Shown: positions 27,649 through 36,958, numbered from the stretch's first letter. The stretch: DNA of 64,000 nt from Pseudotabrizicola sediminis (GCF_004745575.1 NZ_RPEM01000014.1:1-64000), one strand, 5' to 3'. A program made the numbers and translations. The notes: generated by a model not told the origin, from the sequence alone.

Positions 27649-28205
27649 TCCCCAAATTCCCCCGCCTCATACGATCCACCCCATTCCGGCTCCACCAATC
27701 CCAACCGGATATCGCGGTGAATTGACGAATGCGGCCAATCCACGGGCCGTTGCACAAATCCATGCTTCACCGGATTGCCCCAACAATACCGGACATGGGC
27801 GGCGTAATCCGCCTCATCCCGGATATGATGTTCCCAAAACCGTGGCTGCCAAAGCCCGACCTCTCCCTTGCGCCGTAGGGCGGGGTTCACCCCGCCATTC
27901 CTGCGCCCAACCGGCAAAGGCGGGGTGAACCCCGCCCTACGCATGCCCATCGAGAACCGCGCCTTGATCGCCCCCCACCGCACCGCATAATCCCCATCCC
28001 CCGCCGGCATCTGCCACACGCAATGCAGATGGTCCGGCAGCACGACCCAAGCCTCGATCCCGAAGGGCCGCTCCGCCCGCGTCTGCGCCACCGCGCGCCG
28101 CAGCAAATCAACCTCCCGCAGCAGCAGGTCACTGCCGCGCGCAGCAAGGCAGAGGGTGAAGAACACCCGTCCGCCGGTCGATCTGGGGCGATGATAGTGC
28201 GGCAT
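27645..28205 (-). CDS. REP-associated tyrosine transposase (RAYT, Y1/HUH family) with an internal REP
   Basis: This 186-aa single-strand transposase belongs to the IS200-like family thought to mobilise REP palindromes. It has the HUH motif LPDHLHCVWQMP, the KARFS segment, WQPRFWEHHIRDE and the C-terminal RYCWGNPVKHGFVQRPVDWPHSS block, which holds the candidate nucleophile Tyr. The start at 28205 (MPHYHRP) matches the usual N-terminus; the frame upstream is not conserved. A 66-base REP (27875-27940) lies in frame between KARFSMGM and the WQPRFWEH block and is translated as an Arg/Gly/Pro-rich insert. Whether the enzyme is still active is unknown. Confidence 0.9.
   Translation of the reverse strand: MPHYHRPRSTGGRVFFTLCLAARGSDLLLREVDLLRRAVAQTRAERPFGIEAWVVLPDHLHCVWQMPAGDGDYAVRWGAIKARFSMGMRRAGFTPPLPVGRRNGGVNPALRRKGEVGLWQPRFWEHHIRDEADYAAHVRYCWGNPVKHGFVQRPVDWPHSSIHRDIRLGLVEPEWGGSYEAGEFGE
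27875..27940. repeat. REP palindrome D inside the RAYT coding sequence
   Basis: Complete arms GTAGGGCGGGGTTCACCCCG(CC) and complement, 66 bases in all (22 codons), lie inside the transposase gene without breaking its frame. The hairpin arms encode RRAGFTPP and GGVNPALR on the minus strand. The insert falls in a region that varies between family members, before the WQPRFWEH block, which may explain why it is tolerated. Confidence 0.92.
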
Positions 28206-28433
28206 CCCGCAACGCTGACAGGGCGTGGTTAACCACCCGTTACCGCCCGCCGGGAACGACCTGCCTGCGCACACACGTCATGACGTAAACCATACGCCCG
28301 CCATACGCGAACCAGACGCGTCGCATACCTAAAAAATCGCATTTTTTCAGCATCTTGACGCTTCCCCGCGCCCGCAAGGGAACCTTCCCCCGACGCGCGC
28401 GTTTCTCCCCCAGACCCAAGGAAAGGACATTCC

Positions 28434-28511
28434 ATGAAAGGCGCATTGGCCTGGCTGATCGGCATTCCGATCCCGATCATCATCATCCTCTACCTGATCG
28501 ACGTGTTCTGA
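28434..28511 (+). CDS. 25-aa single-span membrane peptide
   Basis: The peptide MKGALAWLIG then IPIPIIIILYLIDVF is almost entirely one transmembrane helix with an Ile/Pro-rich centre and a C-terminal Asp. It has an excellent GGAAAGGA binding site 6 bases upstream and a textbook terminator 54 bases after the stop, so the unit looks like a genuine monocistronic small-protein gene. I recall similar peptides in other Rhodobacterales, but know no function; candidates are regulators of a membrane complex or a toxin-like peptide. Confidence 0.72.
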   Translation: MKGALAWLIGIPIPIIIILYLIDVF

Positions 28512-28565
28512 TCAGGCTCACATCAGGCCCCAACCGGCCTGACAGGCGGCCCGCCGCCGGAACGA

Positions 28566-28596
28566 CCCCCGCTTTGCCCGAAGCGGGGGTTTTTTT
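28566..28596 (+). terminator. intrinsic terminator after the 25-aa gene
   Basis: CCCCCGCTT and AAGCGGGGG form a 9-bp stem around TGCCCG, followed directly by seven T residues. This is a classic rho-independent terminator on the plus strand. Confidence 0.93.
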
Positions 28597-28701
28597 CACA
28601 TCTGCAAGGCAGGACCGCCGTTGAAACCCGGCAAATGCCGCCAGACCAAGCCCTTGAAAACAAAGGGGGCACCAGCCCGCAACACAGATCGAAAAGGGGA
28701 A

Positions 28702-28778
28702 TGGTGAACCCGGAGCGATTCGAACGCCCGACCCTCAGATTCGTAGTCTGATGCTCTATCCAGCTGAGCTACGGGTCC
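28702..28778 (-). tRNA. tRNA-Arg (anticodon ACG)
   Basis: This 77-nt tRNA has a complete cloverleaf on the minus strand: acceptor GGACCCG/CGGGTTC, anticodon stem TCAGA/TCTGA enclosing CTACGAA with ACG at 34-36, T loop GTTCGAATC and an encoded CCA. ACG is read as ICG after deamination and decodes CGU/CGC/CGA. No integrase or element is attached to it. Confidence 0.96.
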
Positions 28779-28828
28779 ACTATGGGGGCGGATTTAGCGG
28801 CGCCCGCCGGGGTTTGCAAGGGCAAAAG

Positions 28829-30250
28829 TCAAACTGACACAAGACTGTTTTCCGAAACCTGCTTGGGCAGGTAAATCAGGAACTGCGTCCCCTCGGCATC
28901 GCTGCGCGCCAGCTCCAGCCGCCCGCCATGCCCGCGCACCAGCTCGGCCGAGATCGCCAACCCAAGCCCAGCCCCACCCTTGCGGGTGCCCCCCTGAAAG
29001 GCCGCGAACAGATGCTCCCGCGCCTTGGCGGGCATCCCCGGCCCGGTGTCGCCGACCCGCAGCCACCAGGCGGCGTCATCCTCACCGCCAGACACTTCCA
29101 CAACGCCACCCTGCCCCACAGCCTCCATCGCCTGCCGCGCATTGCGCACCAGATTGGACAGCACGCGGTACAGCTGTTCGCTGTCGGCGCGTAGGGTAAA
29201 GCCGGGGGGGATGTCGATCAGCGCCGTCACCGGGCTTTCGCCCAACAGGCCTTCGGCCTCCACCACCTCTTCGACCAGCGGGCGCAGCGCCAGCCGTTCC
29301 AGACGCGGCGGCGGCTCTTCGGCCTTGCCGAAGGCGAGTGTCGACTCGCACAGGCTGACGGCACGGCTGATCGAGCCCACAAGCTTGGGCGCGGCGCGGG
29401 CCACCATCGGGTCAGCGCTGCCCTCGATCCGATCGGCAAAAAGTTGCGCAGTTGTCAGGATGTTGCGCAGATCATGGCTGATCTTGGCCACCGCCCCGCC
29501 CAGTTGCGCCAGCCGCTCTTTCTGTCGCAGGGCCCCGGTCAGCTGCTTTTGCATGCTTTCCAGCGCATCCTCGGCCGCGCGCAACTCTACCACCGGCGAG
29601 GTGGGTGCAATCACCCGGCGCGCATCCTCGGGAGCCTCGGCATAGGCCTGCATATGGCGCACCACCCGCTGGATCGGGGTCACGATCATCCGCTGCACTG
29701 AAATGAACAGCAAAACCGCCGTCACCGCCGAAATCAGCACCGACAGCACCAGGATGCGCATTCCGTATTCGATCATCGCCACGCGCAGCGGACCGGTCTC
29801 CATCGTGACCTCGATCAGCAAGCCCGCCTGCTGCACCGGGTTGCCGATGACCCGGATCACCCGGTTCACCGGATCACGCAGCACGACGAAGGCGTCTCGG
29901 ATCAGCTCCCACGGGCCAGACATGCGCAGGTCATACGTGCCTGAAATTGCGGCGGGAATCGGCGAGGACAGCACCAGCTGCCGCACCTCGTCGCGCCGCA
30001 GCACCACGTTGAACACGCCCGCATTCACCAGCAGCTCCGCTTCCAGATCGGGGGCGATCACCTCATCCGTGGTCAGCAGGGCCAGCGAGGCGATCTGCGC
30101 CTTTTCCAGACGCAGCAGCAGATAATCGGCCCGGAACCGCGCGATGGACGGCACAAGGATCAGCACCTCGGCCAGCATGACAAAGGCGACCGTCAGCAGC
30201 AGGAACCGCCCAGAGAGCGTCTTGAAAAACCCGCCACGCCCCGCCTTCAC
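28829..30250 (-). CDS. membrane sensor histidine kinase
   Basis: This 473-aa kinase has two transmembrane segments (~16-36 and ~165-185) bracketing a periplasmic sensor region, a HAMP-like linker (~186-235), a dimerisation box with H259 in AKISHDLRN and an ATPase domain with NLVRNARQAM, DTGPGMP and GAGLGLAI. The N-x-D pairing and catalytic motifs are intact. No response regulator gene is adjacent, so it is an orphan in this window; its signal is unknown. Confidence 0.92.
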   Translation of the reverse strand: MKAGRGGFFKTLSGRFLLLTVAFVMLAEVLILVPSIARFRADYLLLRLEKAQIASLALLTTDEVIAPDLEAELLVNAGVFNVVLRRDEVRQLVLSSPIPAAISGTYDLRMSGPWELIRDAFVVLRDPVNRVIRVIGNPVQQAGLLIEVTMETGPLRVAMIEYGMRILVLSVLISAVTAVLLFISVQRMIVTPIQRVVRHMQAYAEAPEDARRVIAPTSPVVELRAAEDALESMQKQLTGALRQKERLAQLGGAVAKISHDLRNILTTAQLFADRIEGSADPMVARAAPKLVGSISRAVSLCESTLAFGKAEEPPPRLERLALRPLVEEVVEAEGLLGESPVTALIDIPPGFTLRADSEQLYRVLSNLVRNARQAMEAVGQGGVVEVSGGEDDAAWWLRVGDTGPGMPAKAREHLFAAFQGGTRKGGAGLGLAISAELVRGHGGRLELARSDAEGTQFLIYLPKQVSENSLVSV

Positions 30251-30277
30251 CTTGTTTCACCCTCCTGTAACGGCGGC

Positions 30278-31696
30278 TCAGGGCAAAACCTTTTGCACCA
30301 GCCGCACAAACCCCTTGAGTGTAGGATTATCAAAGAGTTTAGGGGAAAAATAGGCGCCTGCAGCGCGTTTCGAGATTTCGCCCAAGGTCGGGTAGGGTGC
30401 CACCATTCCAGCGATGGCCGACAGTTTCGCACGCGAAGCAATCGCAAAGGCCCAAAGCCCGATCAACTCGCCCGCCTGCGGCCCCACGATGGACGCCCCG
30501 ACCGGGCGGCCCTTGACCACCATCACCTTCAAGAGGCCCACGGGCTTGCCCTCGGCTTGTGCGCGGTCGTTGTGCGCGAACTCCTGCCGCAGCACGCTCA
30601 CCGCCGTGCCATGCGCCTTGCGCGCCGCGGCCTCGGTCAGCCCCACCTGCGCCAGTTCCGGGTCGGTATAGGTGACCCAAGGGATGTGGCGGGTGCTGGT
30701 CTTTGCCGGCAGGCCCAGCACGATCTGGCGGATCACGATGCCCGCATGATAGCCCGCAACATGGGTGAACTGCAGCCCGCCCGCCGCATCCCCCACCGCA
30801 TAGACCCGGCGGTTGGTGCTGCGCAGATCTGCCCCCACCGTGACGCCTTTGCCGTCATGCTTCACCCCGGCAACCTCAAGGTTCAGCCCGTCCAGATGCA
30901 CCTTGCGCCCCGCCGCCAGCAGCAGATGCGTGCCCTGCACCTGGCGGCCGTCTTCCAGCGCCACGGTGATGTCACCCGCCTGCCCCGACAGCGCGACCAC
31001 CTTGGCGCCTTCCAGAACCTCTACCCCCTCGGCCCGCAGGTTGGCCAGCACGATGGCAGACAGCTCCGGATCATCGTGGCCAAGTGCTTTGGAGCCCTCG
31101 ATCACGGTCACCTTGCAACCCAGCCGCCGGTGGGCCTGCGCCATCTCCATCCCGATGGGACCACCCCCAATGATCAGCAGATGCGCGGGCCTGTCGCGCA
31201 AGCCAAAGATCGTCTCATTGGTAAGGTAAGGCACTGTATCGACGCCCGGAATCGGAGGGACCAGCGGGCGGCTGCCGGTGGCGATGACAAAGCGGCGGGC
31301 CTTGATGCGGTGGCCGCCGGCCTCGACCGTGTCAGGCCCGGAGAACTTTGCCCAGTCGCGGATGACGCGCACACCCAGGCCCTCGAACCGCTCCTGGCTG
31401 TCGACCGGCGCGATGGTTTCAATGACCCGCGCCACGTGATCCTTCACCGCGCCGAAGTCCACCTCCGGCTCTGTCGGGGTGATCCCGAACCGCGCCCCGT
31501 CACGCATCGCCTGCGCCGCCTTGGCCGCCGCGATCAGGGCCTTGGATGGGATGCAGCCCGCATTCAGGCAATCGCCGCCCATCTCGCCGCCCTCGATCAG
31601 CACGACCCGAGCGCCCATCTGGACCGCTCCCGCAGCAATAGACAACCCGCCAGAGCCCGCGCCGATGATGCAGATGTCGGTGGTGATCAGGCTCAT
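30278..31696 (-). CDS. FAD-dependent pyridine nucleotide-disulfide oxidoreductase (mercuric reductase/Lpd-like)
   Basis: This 472-aa class I flavoprotein disulfide reductase has the FAD motif GAGSGG (12-17), redox cysteines GGDCLNAGC (C43, C48), the NAD(P) motif IGGGPIGMEMA and the C-terminal dimerisation domain. The C-terminus lacks the Cys pair of mercuric reductase and the HAHPT motif of E3. This subgroup often sits beside a TVP38/TMEM64 membrane protein, as here (1-base gap). The substrate cannot be told from sequence. Confidence 0.88.
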   Translation of the reverse strand: MSLITTDICIIGAGSGGLSIAAGAVQMGARVVLIEGGEMGGDCLNAGCIPSKALIAAAKAAQAMRDGARFGITPTEPEVDFGAVKDHVARVIETIAPVDSQERFEGLGVRVIRDWAKFSGPDTVEAGGHRIKARRFVIATGSRPLVPPIPGVDTVPYLTNETIFGLRDRPAHLLIIGGGPIGMEMAQAHRRLGCKVTVIEGSKALGHDDPELSAIVLANLRAEGVEVLEGAKVVALSGQAGDITVALEDGRQVQGTHLLLAAGRKVHLDGLNLEVAGVKHDGKGVTVGADLRSTNRRVYAVGDAAGGLQFTHVAGYHAGIVIRQIVLGLPAKTSTRHIPWVTYTDPELAQVGLTEAAARKAHGTAVSVLRQEFAHNDRAQAEGKPVGLLKVMVVKGRPVGASIVGPQAGELIGLWAFAIASRAKLSAIAGMVAPYPTLGEISKRAAGAYFSPKLFDNPTLKGFVRLVQKVLP

Positions 31697-31697
31697 A

Positions 31698-32423
31698 TCA
31701 GGCCCCTTTGTTGAAGTGTTTCAGCACAATGGGCACCGCCGACAAAACTGCCAGCCCCAGAATCGGCCCAAGTATATGCGGTGCAAACAGGATCGACAGA
31801 TCGGGGGTCTCGCTGCGGGCAAACACCTCTCCCAGACCGGCCCCCACCCAGGTAAACACGAACGTCCCCGGAATGATCCCCAGAAATGTTGTCACGACAA
31901 AGCGGAACAGCGATGTGCCGACAAAGGCGGGCAGCAGATTGGCGATGAAGAACGGCACCGCAGGCACCAGCCGCATGATCAAGAGCGCCGACCATTCGTT
32001 TTCGCGCAAGCCTTGCTGCAACCGCGCCGCCGCCCCGCCCCGTTCGGTGATCTTCGCCGCCACATCGGCCCCGAACCCGGCGCGCGCGGCCAGAAACACA
32101 CCCGCCGCGCCGATGGTGGCTCCGCCGACATTGTAGAAAACGCCCGGAAACAGCCCGAACAGAAAGCCCCCCGTCAGCGTGGCAATCGTCGCCCCCGGCA
32201 GGCTGAAGGCCACGATGACGACATAGGCCGCAACAAAACCAAGGCTGGCCAAAGCCGGATTGCTGTCGCGAAACGCCAGCAGCGTATCGCGGTGCCGGGC
32301 CAGAGCCTCAAAACTGATCTGATCGCGCAGCAGGACCGCGCCCAGCACGGCCACGCCAAGGATGACAAGAAAGGGCAGGCGTTTCAGCCATGGGTTGGGG
32401 GGTCGCTTGGGTGTGGCGGGCAT
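31698..32423 (-). CDS. TVP38/TMEM64 (VTT/DedA-like) membrane protein
   Basis: This 241-aa polytopic protein has about five hydrophobic segments. The VTT-type re-entrant motif is visible in FSLPGATIATLTGGFLFG and in the RLVPAVPFFIANLLPAFVG block. Family members are linked to lipid scrambling or undecaprenyl-phosphate recycling; some bacterial pairs with flavoprotein reductases are of unknown role. The ATG at 32423 has GAGGAT upstream; a GTG at 32444 is the alternative. It is upstream of, and cotranscribed with, the reductase gene. Confidence 0.85.
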   Translation of the reverse strand: MPATPKRPPNPWLKRLPFLVILGVAVLGAVLLRDQISFEALARHRDTLLAFRDSNPALASLGFVAAYVVIVAFSLPGATIATLTGGFLFGLFPGVFYNVGGATIGAAGVFLAARAGFGADVAAKITERGGAAARLQQGLRENEWSALLIMRLVPAVPFFIANLLPAFVGTSLFRFVVTTFLGIIPGTFVFTWVGAGLGEVFARSETPDLSILFAPHILGPILGLAVLSAVPIVLKHFNKGA

Positions 32424-32706
32424 GGCATCCTCATTCTCTGTCACTGGGCCTGTTACGCGGACCGTCCTGAACTTGTTTCAGCAAAGCCCAAATGCGACAG
32501 CCCGATCACGCCGCCTTGATCGAATGGGAGGGGTTTGACACACCATCGGCGCTGAACGACCCGGCGCAAGCGCCATCTGCGATTTGTTGTGCAAAATCGG
32601 GCTGCCTTGCGTTGACTTGGGGTCCAAGCCTGCGTAAAGGACGGGCTTCAAGTTCCCTGCCCTCGAATCCTTGGGGTTCGGGCAAGCCGTCTGATGGAGA
32701 GCCGCG

Positions 32707-32841
32707 ATGAAGCGCACATACCAACCGTCCAACCTGGTCCGCAAGCGCCGCCATGGTTTCCGCGCCCGCATGGCCACCAAAGGTGGTCGTCTGGTGCTGG
32801 CCGCCCGCCGCGCCAAGGGCCGTCACAAGCTGTCCGCATAA
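32707..32841 (+). CDS. rpmH: 50S ribosomal protein L34
   Basis: This 44-aa basic protein starts [18 protein letters not shown] and ends GRHKLSA, the invariant L34 pattern. It heads the rpmH-rnpA-yidD cluster on the plus strand. The 283-base gap before it separates it from the divergent TVP38 gene and must hold its promoter. Confidence 0.97.
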   Translation: MKRTYQPSNLVRKRRHGFRARMATKGGRLVLAARRAKGRHKLSA

Positions 32842-32868
32842 GATTTCCGGCCCCGGTCAGGGCCGCTT

Positions 32869-33297
32869 ATGGACAAGCAAGACATGACGCCGCCGGAGGA
32901 AATGGGCCAAGGCATCACTGCCGAGGTTCCCATTGCGCCTCCGGCGGTTTCGTTTTGCATTACGACCATGCGCCACCGTCCAGAATTCCTGCGCACCGCT
33001 TCGGCGCGCAGGCAGGGGGCCGGTGGGTTTCTGGTGCAGGCGCGGTTCCGGGCGGACGGCAAACCGGGCGTGCAGGTCGGCTTCACCGCATCCAAGAAAA
33101 TCGGCAATGCCGTGTTCCGCAACCGCGCCAAGCGCCGCCTGCGCGAGGTGGCGCGCGCTGTGCTACCGCATCTGGCGCAACCCGGGTGGGATTATGTGCT
33201 GGTCGCCCGCCCCGGTGTGACCGTAGACCGCCCCTTTGCCCAATTGCTGATCGACCTTGAAACAGCCCTGCGCGCCATCCACGGTGCGCGTGCATGA
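32869..33297 (+). CDS. rnpA: ribonuclease P protein component
   Basis: This 142-aa basic protein binds the catalytic RNase P RNA for 5' maturation of tRNAs. It has the RNR signature [10 protein letters not shown] near residue 85 and [16 protein letters not shown] before it. The N-terminal ~30 residues vary in the family, so an internal start (ATG at 32884) is possible. It lies 27 bases after rpmH and overlaps yidD by 4 bases. Confidence 0.93.
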   Translation: MDKQDMTPPEEMGQGITAEVPIAPPAVSFCITTMRHRPEFLRTASARRQGAGGFLVQARFRADGKPGVQVGFTASKKIGNAVFRNRAKRRLREVARAVLPHLAQPGWDYVLVARPGVTVDRPFAQLLIDLETALRAIHGARA

Positions 33298-33563
33298 CGC
33301 CTCTGGCGCATGTCATCGCCCTTCCCGTGCGCGCCTATCGCCTGTTGCTGAGCCCTTGGGTCGGTCACGGCTGCCGTTTCCAGCCCACCTGCTCCACCTA
33401 CGCGCTCGATGCGCTACAGCGCCATGGCGGGCTCAGGGGCGGCTATCTGACCGCGCATCGGATCTGCCGCTGTCACCCTTGGGGCGGTCATGGCTATGAC
33501 CCGGTGCCGGGCGCGGACCCCGCCCATGACGCATCACACCAAAGTGGCGATGATCGCGCGTAG
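33294..33563 (+). CDS. yidD: membrane protein insertion efficiency factor YidD
   Basis: This 89-aa amphipathic protein has the DUF37 pattern with conserved cysteines: [22 protein letters not shown] and [24 protein letters not shown]. It aids YidC-dependent insertion. The start overlaps rnpA (ATGA), and the 3' end overlaps the convergent engB by 30 bases. Confidence 0.95.
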   Translation: MTPLAHVIALPVRAYRLLLSPWVGHGCRFQPTCSTYALDALQRHGGLRGGYLTAHRICRCHPWGGHGYDPVPGADPAHDASHQSGDDRA

Positions 33564-34187
33564 GGTCTCGACCCCCTCACCCTTTTCCGAACTGGTCACC
33601 ACGATTTCCGGGTAGGCCGCCGGGTGCTTGGTCAAAGATGCCTGCACCTGTGCAATCGTCTCTTCGCGCGTGGCGGCGTTCACTTTGTCGGCCTTGGTCA
33701 GCACGACCTGAAAGGTTACGGCAGACTTGTCCAGCAGCGACAGAATTTCCTGATCCACCGCCTTGACGCCGTGCCGCATGTCCACCAGCACAAAGGCCCG
33801 CCGCAGCGTCTGGCGGCCCTGCAGGTAGGACCGCAGCAGCGCCTGCCATTTTTCGACCACGGCCAGCGGGGCCTCGGCATAGCCATAGCCGGGAAGGTCG
33901 ACCATATAGCGCTGCTCGCCAAGCGCGAAATAGTTGATCTCTTGCGTCCGGCCCGGCGTGTTAGACGCCCGCGCCAGCGTCTTGCGCCCGGTCAGCGCGT
34001 TGATCAGGCTGGATTTGCCAACGTTCGACCGTCCGGCAAAACACACCTCAACCCGGTCTGCCGGGGGCAGACCAGACATCGCGACCACGCCTTTGACAAA
34101 ATCCACCGGCCCGGCAAACAGCAGGCGGCCCTTTTCGCGGGAGTCAAACTCCGGCAGGTCAGCAATGGGGAAACGTGCAGCGCTCAT
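33534..34187 (-). CDS. engB: ribosome biogenesis GTPase YihA/EngB
   Basis: This 217-aa GTPase is needed for 50S assembly. It has G1 [10 protein letters not shown]3 DLPGYG, G4 TKAD and the family's [11 protein letters not shown] switch region. It is the last gene of a yidC-MOSC-engB operon, overlapping the MOSC gene by 4 bases, and converges with overlap on yidD. Confidence 0.95.
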   Translation of the reverse strand: MSAARFPIADLPEFDSREKGRLLFAGPVDFVKGVVAMSGLPPADRVEVCFAGRSNVGKSSLINALTGRKTLARASNTPGRTQEINYFALGEQRYMVDLPGYGYAEAPLAVVEKWQALLRSYLQGRQTLRRAFVLVDMRHGVKAVDQEILSLLDKSAVTFQVVLTKADKVNAATREETIAQVQASLTKHPAAYPEIVVTSSEKGEGVETLRAIIATLV

Positions 34188-34930
34188 AGCACCTCCACCC
34201 GATCGCCACGCGCAATGGGACCGGACTTTATGACCAAGGCATAGGTGCCAAAGTCCTGATGGCCAAATGTGGCCCGCAATGCGCCAAGGGTGTCGGCGTC
34301 TTCGGTTCCGGTGACGGGGTTGACGGTGGTGGCCTTGCAGCGGGTGATGCGTTGCTCAACCCGGACCTCTGCCCCGCCGATGCGCAGGGTGCGACCCAGA
34401 AGATCCCACTCGGCCCAAGGCTCCATCCCGTCCAGCCACAGATTGCCGCGCCAGCGGTGGATCGACAGATCCTGCCCCATCCGCGCGCCCAGGTCGGCGT
34501 TGGAGGCCGCGTTCAGCACCGCCACATAGGGTTCTGGCACATCCGTCATTGCCTGCCCGGGCAGATGATCCACCCGCACAGGTGCCGGTTTGTCTGCGGG
34601 CCACAGCGGACGCAGCCAGTCCAGCAGCCGGTCGCCGTCGGTATCGGGCGCAACCGTGATTTCCCCGGCCGTGGGGTGAGTCAGCGTCACCCGGCGCAGG
34701 TCTTCGTCCAGCCGCGCGCGGATCGCCATCAGCTCCGGCCCCGCCACACCGCGCAGAAAGTTCATCTTGTGAACCCATTCGGTCAGCGCACCGACCTTGG
34801 CCGCATCGTGCAGCACCGCCCATTCCCGATCAAACGGCAAAACGCGCCCCTCTGTCAGGGGCGCGCTTGCCAGTTCCTCAAAGCCGATGGATTTGATGGG
34901 GTGGCGGCAGATCCGGGTCAGCCGTATCAT
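34184..34930 (-). CDS. MOSC domain-containing protein (YcbX-like)
   Basis: This 248-aa protein has an N-terminal beta-barrel (ICRHPIKSIGFEEL) and a C-terminal MOSC domain with the candidate molybdenum-cofactor cysteine in EQRITRCKATTVNP. Family members are Moco-dependent N-hydroxy reductases or sulfur carriers. It lies between yidC and engB with 4-base overlaps on both sides, a conserved neighbourhood in this order, although no functional link to membrane insertion is evident. Confidence 0.9.
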   Translation of the reverse strand: MIRLTRICRHPIKSIGFEELASAPLTEGRVLPFDREWAVLHDAAKVGALTEWVHKMNFLRGVAGPELMAIRARLDEDLRRVTLTHPTAGEITVAPDTDGDRLLDWLRPLWPADKPAPVRVDHLPGQAMTDVPEPYVAVLNAASNADLGARMGQDLSIHRWRGNLWLDGMEPWAEWDLLGRTLRIGGAEVRVEQRITRCKATTVNPVTGTEDADTLGALRATFGHQDFGTYALVIKSGPIARGDRVEVL

Positions 34931-36777
34931 TTTTTCTTTGGCTTCGCGCTCTTGTCAGCCACCGGCACAACTGCGGGCTTTTTCTTGAAGCCCGATTTGA
35001 TGTTGCCGAACAGGTCCGGCTTGTGCCCATGGCTGCGCATGATGGCGTATTGCTGGGCAAAGGTGATCACGTTGTTGGTGATCCAGTACACCACCAACCC
35101 GCTGGCAAAGCCGCCGAGCATGAACATGAAGACCCAAGGCATCCACGCAAAGATCATCTGCTGGGTCGGGTCGGTGGGGGCCGGGTTGAGCTTTTGCTGC
35201 AGCCACATGGAGACGCCAAGCAGGATCGGCAGGATGCCGATGAAGATCAGCGCAAGAATCGTGCCCGGCTCGGGGGCCGCCCAGGGCAGCAGACCGAACA
35301 GGTTGTAGATCGAAGAGGTATCGGGGGCCGACAAGTCTTGCAGCCAGCCAAAGAACGGCGCGTGGCGCAGTTCGATGGTGACAAAGATCACCTTGTACAG
35401 CGCGAAGAAGATCGGAATCTGGATCAGGATCGGCAGGCAGCCCGCGGCCGGGTTAACCTTTTTGTCCTTGTACAGCTTCATCATCTCGCGCTGCATCATC
35501 TGCTTGTCTTCGCCCGCACGCTCCTTGAGCGCTTCCATCTCGGGCTGCAGTTCTTTCATCCGCGCCATGCTGACATAGGATTTGTAGGCCAGCGGCAGCA
35601 CGAGCAGCTTGAGGATGAAGGTCAGCCCGATGATCGCCAGACCCATGTTGCCGATATTGGCATTCAGCCAGTGCAGAACGGCAAAGATCGGCTTGGTCAG
35701 GAAAAAGAACCAACCCCAGTCGATCGTGTCGATAAACCCGGGAATCGGCTGGGCCGACCCCTCGACTGCGCCCTCGTTCTGATAGGCGCGCAGGGTTTCC
35801 CACCGTTTGGCCCCGGCAAACAGCCGCTGGGTCGATGTCACGGTTTCGCCCGGGGCCACAGCCACCACAGGCTGCCGGGTTTCGGTCTGGTAAATATCGG
35901 CCTGCGGCACGTATTTGGTGACCGAGGTGAAAGGCTTTCCCTGTTCCGGCACCAGAACCGTCATCCAGTACTTGTCGGTAAAGCCAATCCAGCCATCGGT
36001 CTGCGCCTCGACGACCGTCGCCTGTGCGCCTTCGCGCTGCACCAGCGGCAGGTCTGCCACATCGTCGTAATCGGTCTCGGTCAGCTTGCCATCGGCACGG
36101 GCCACGACACCTTCATGGCTGACAAAGAAATTCTCAAGATTGTTGGGTTTGCCATGGCGGGCGACGATGCCATAGGGGAACAACCGCGCCTCTGCCGTGC
36201 CAGTGTTCTGCACGCTTTCGGTCACGGTGAACATGAAATGCGCATCCACCGCGATTTCGCGGGTGAAGCTCAGGCCGTTGCCGTTGTCCCAGCGCAGGGT
36301 GACCGGCTGACCGGGGGCAAGCGTGCCACCACCGGCGGGCGTCCATTCGGTATTGGCACCCGGAACGTCCTCAAACCCCAGCGCCCCGGCAGGGCCCCAG
36401 CCGAACAGCGCATAATACGCATTCGCCTGCCCCACGGGCGCAAGCAGACGCACGATGCCAGAGCTGTCATCCTGAGTCTGCTGGTAGGCTTTCAGCTCCA
36501 GGTCATCAATACGGCCACCCAACAGCGAAATCGAGCCGGTCAGCTCGGGCGTGTCGATGGTCAGGCGTGGTGCCTCGGCGGCGGGCGCTGCCCCATCTGC
36601 GGCTGCCGTGGCAGCTGGCTGCGACGCCGCGGGGGGCGTGGTGCCATCCACGGCGGTCACCGCAGGCGCGTTCGGGTCGATCACCGGTTCGGGCGGTGGA
36701 AACAGCACGAACCAGACCATGATGACCACGAAGGACAGCACAGTTGCGAGGATGAGGTTCTTGTTTTGATCGTCCAT
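34927..36777 (-). CDS. yidC: membrane protein insertase YidC
   Basis: This 616-aa insertase of the Gram-negative long type has an N-terminal transmembrane helix after MDDQNKN, a large periplasmic beta-sandwich domain (~60-350) and the conserved five-helix core (~370-590) with RMKELQPEMEALKER (cytosolic hairpin) and NPAAGCLPILIQIP. The start at 36777 matches the family's MDDQNKN; six upstream codons are not conserved. It is the first gene of a yidC-MOSC-engB operon. Confidence 0.97.
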   Translation of the reverse strand: MDDQNKNLILATVLSFVVIMVWFVLFPPPEPVIDPNAPAVTAVDGTTPPAASQPAATAAADGAAPAAEAPRLTIDTPELTGSISLLGGRIDDLELKAYQQTQDDSSGIVRLLAPVGQANAYYALFGWGPAGALGFEDVPGANTEWTPAGGGTLAPGQPVTLRWDNGNGLSFTREIAVDAHFMFTVTESVQNTGTAEARLFPYGIVARHGKPNNLENFFVSHEGVVARADGKLTETDYDDVADLPLVQREGAQATVVEAQTDGWIGFTDKYWMTVLVPEQGKPFTSVTKYVPQADIYQTETRQPVVAVAPGETVTSTQRLFAGAKRWETLRAYQNEGAVEGSAQPIPGFIDTIDWGWFFFLTKPIFAVLHWLNANIGNMGLAIIGLTFILKLLVLPLAYKSYVSMARMKELQPEMEALKERAGEDKQMMQREMMKLYKDKKVNPAAGCLPILIQIPIFFALYKVIFVTIELRHAPFFGWLQDLSAPDTSSIYNLFGLLPWAAPEPGTILALIFIGILPILLGVSMWLQQKLNPAPTDPTQQMIFAWMPWVFMFMLGGFASGLVVYWITNNVITFAQQYAIMRSHGHKPDLFGNIKSGFKKKPAVVPVADKSAKPKKK

Positions 36778-36958
36778 CGGGACTTCCGCCGGCATTGTTC
36801 AGGTCAGCGGTCGTTCAACAGAAGGGGGCGGGAAAGGTCAAGCGGTTTTCCTGTTTGCCCGCCAGTATTGATCCCGCGTGGTCGTTGTCGGCAGGAAACG
36901 CGCAGGGATGGAAGGGCACATCGCCGCCGCGCCCGGTGCGGCCCGGCCATCAGCGCCT

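Noticed and set aside
30278-31696. Mercuric reductase of a mer operon
   Set aside because: No C-terminal vicinal cysteines, no heavy-metal domain and no merR, merT or merP nearby.
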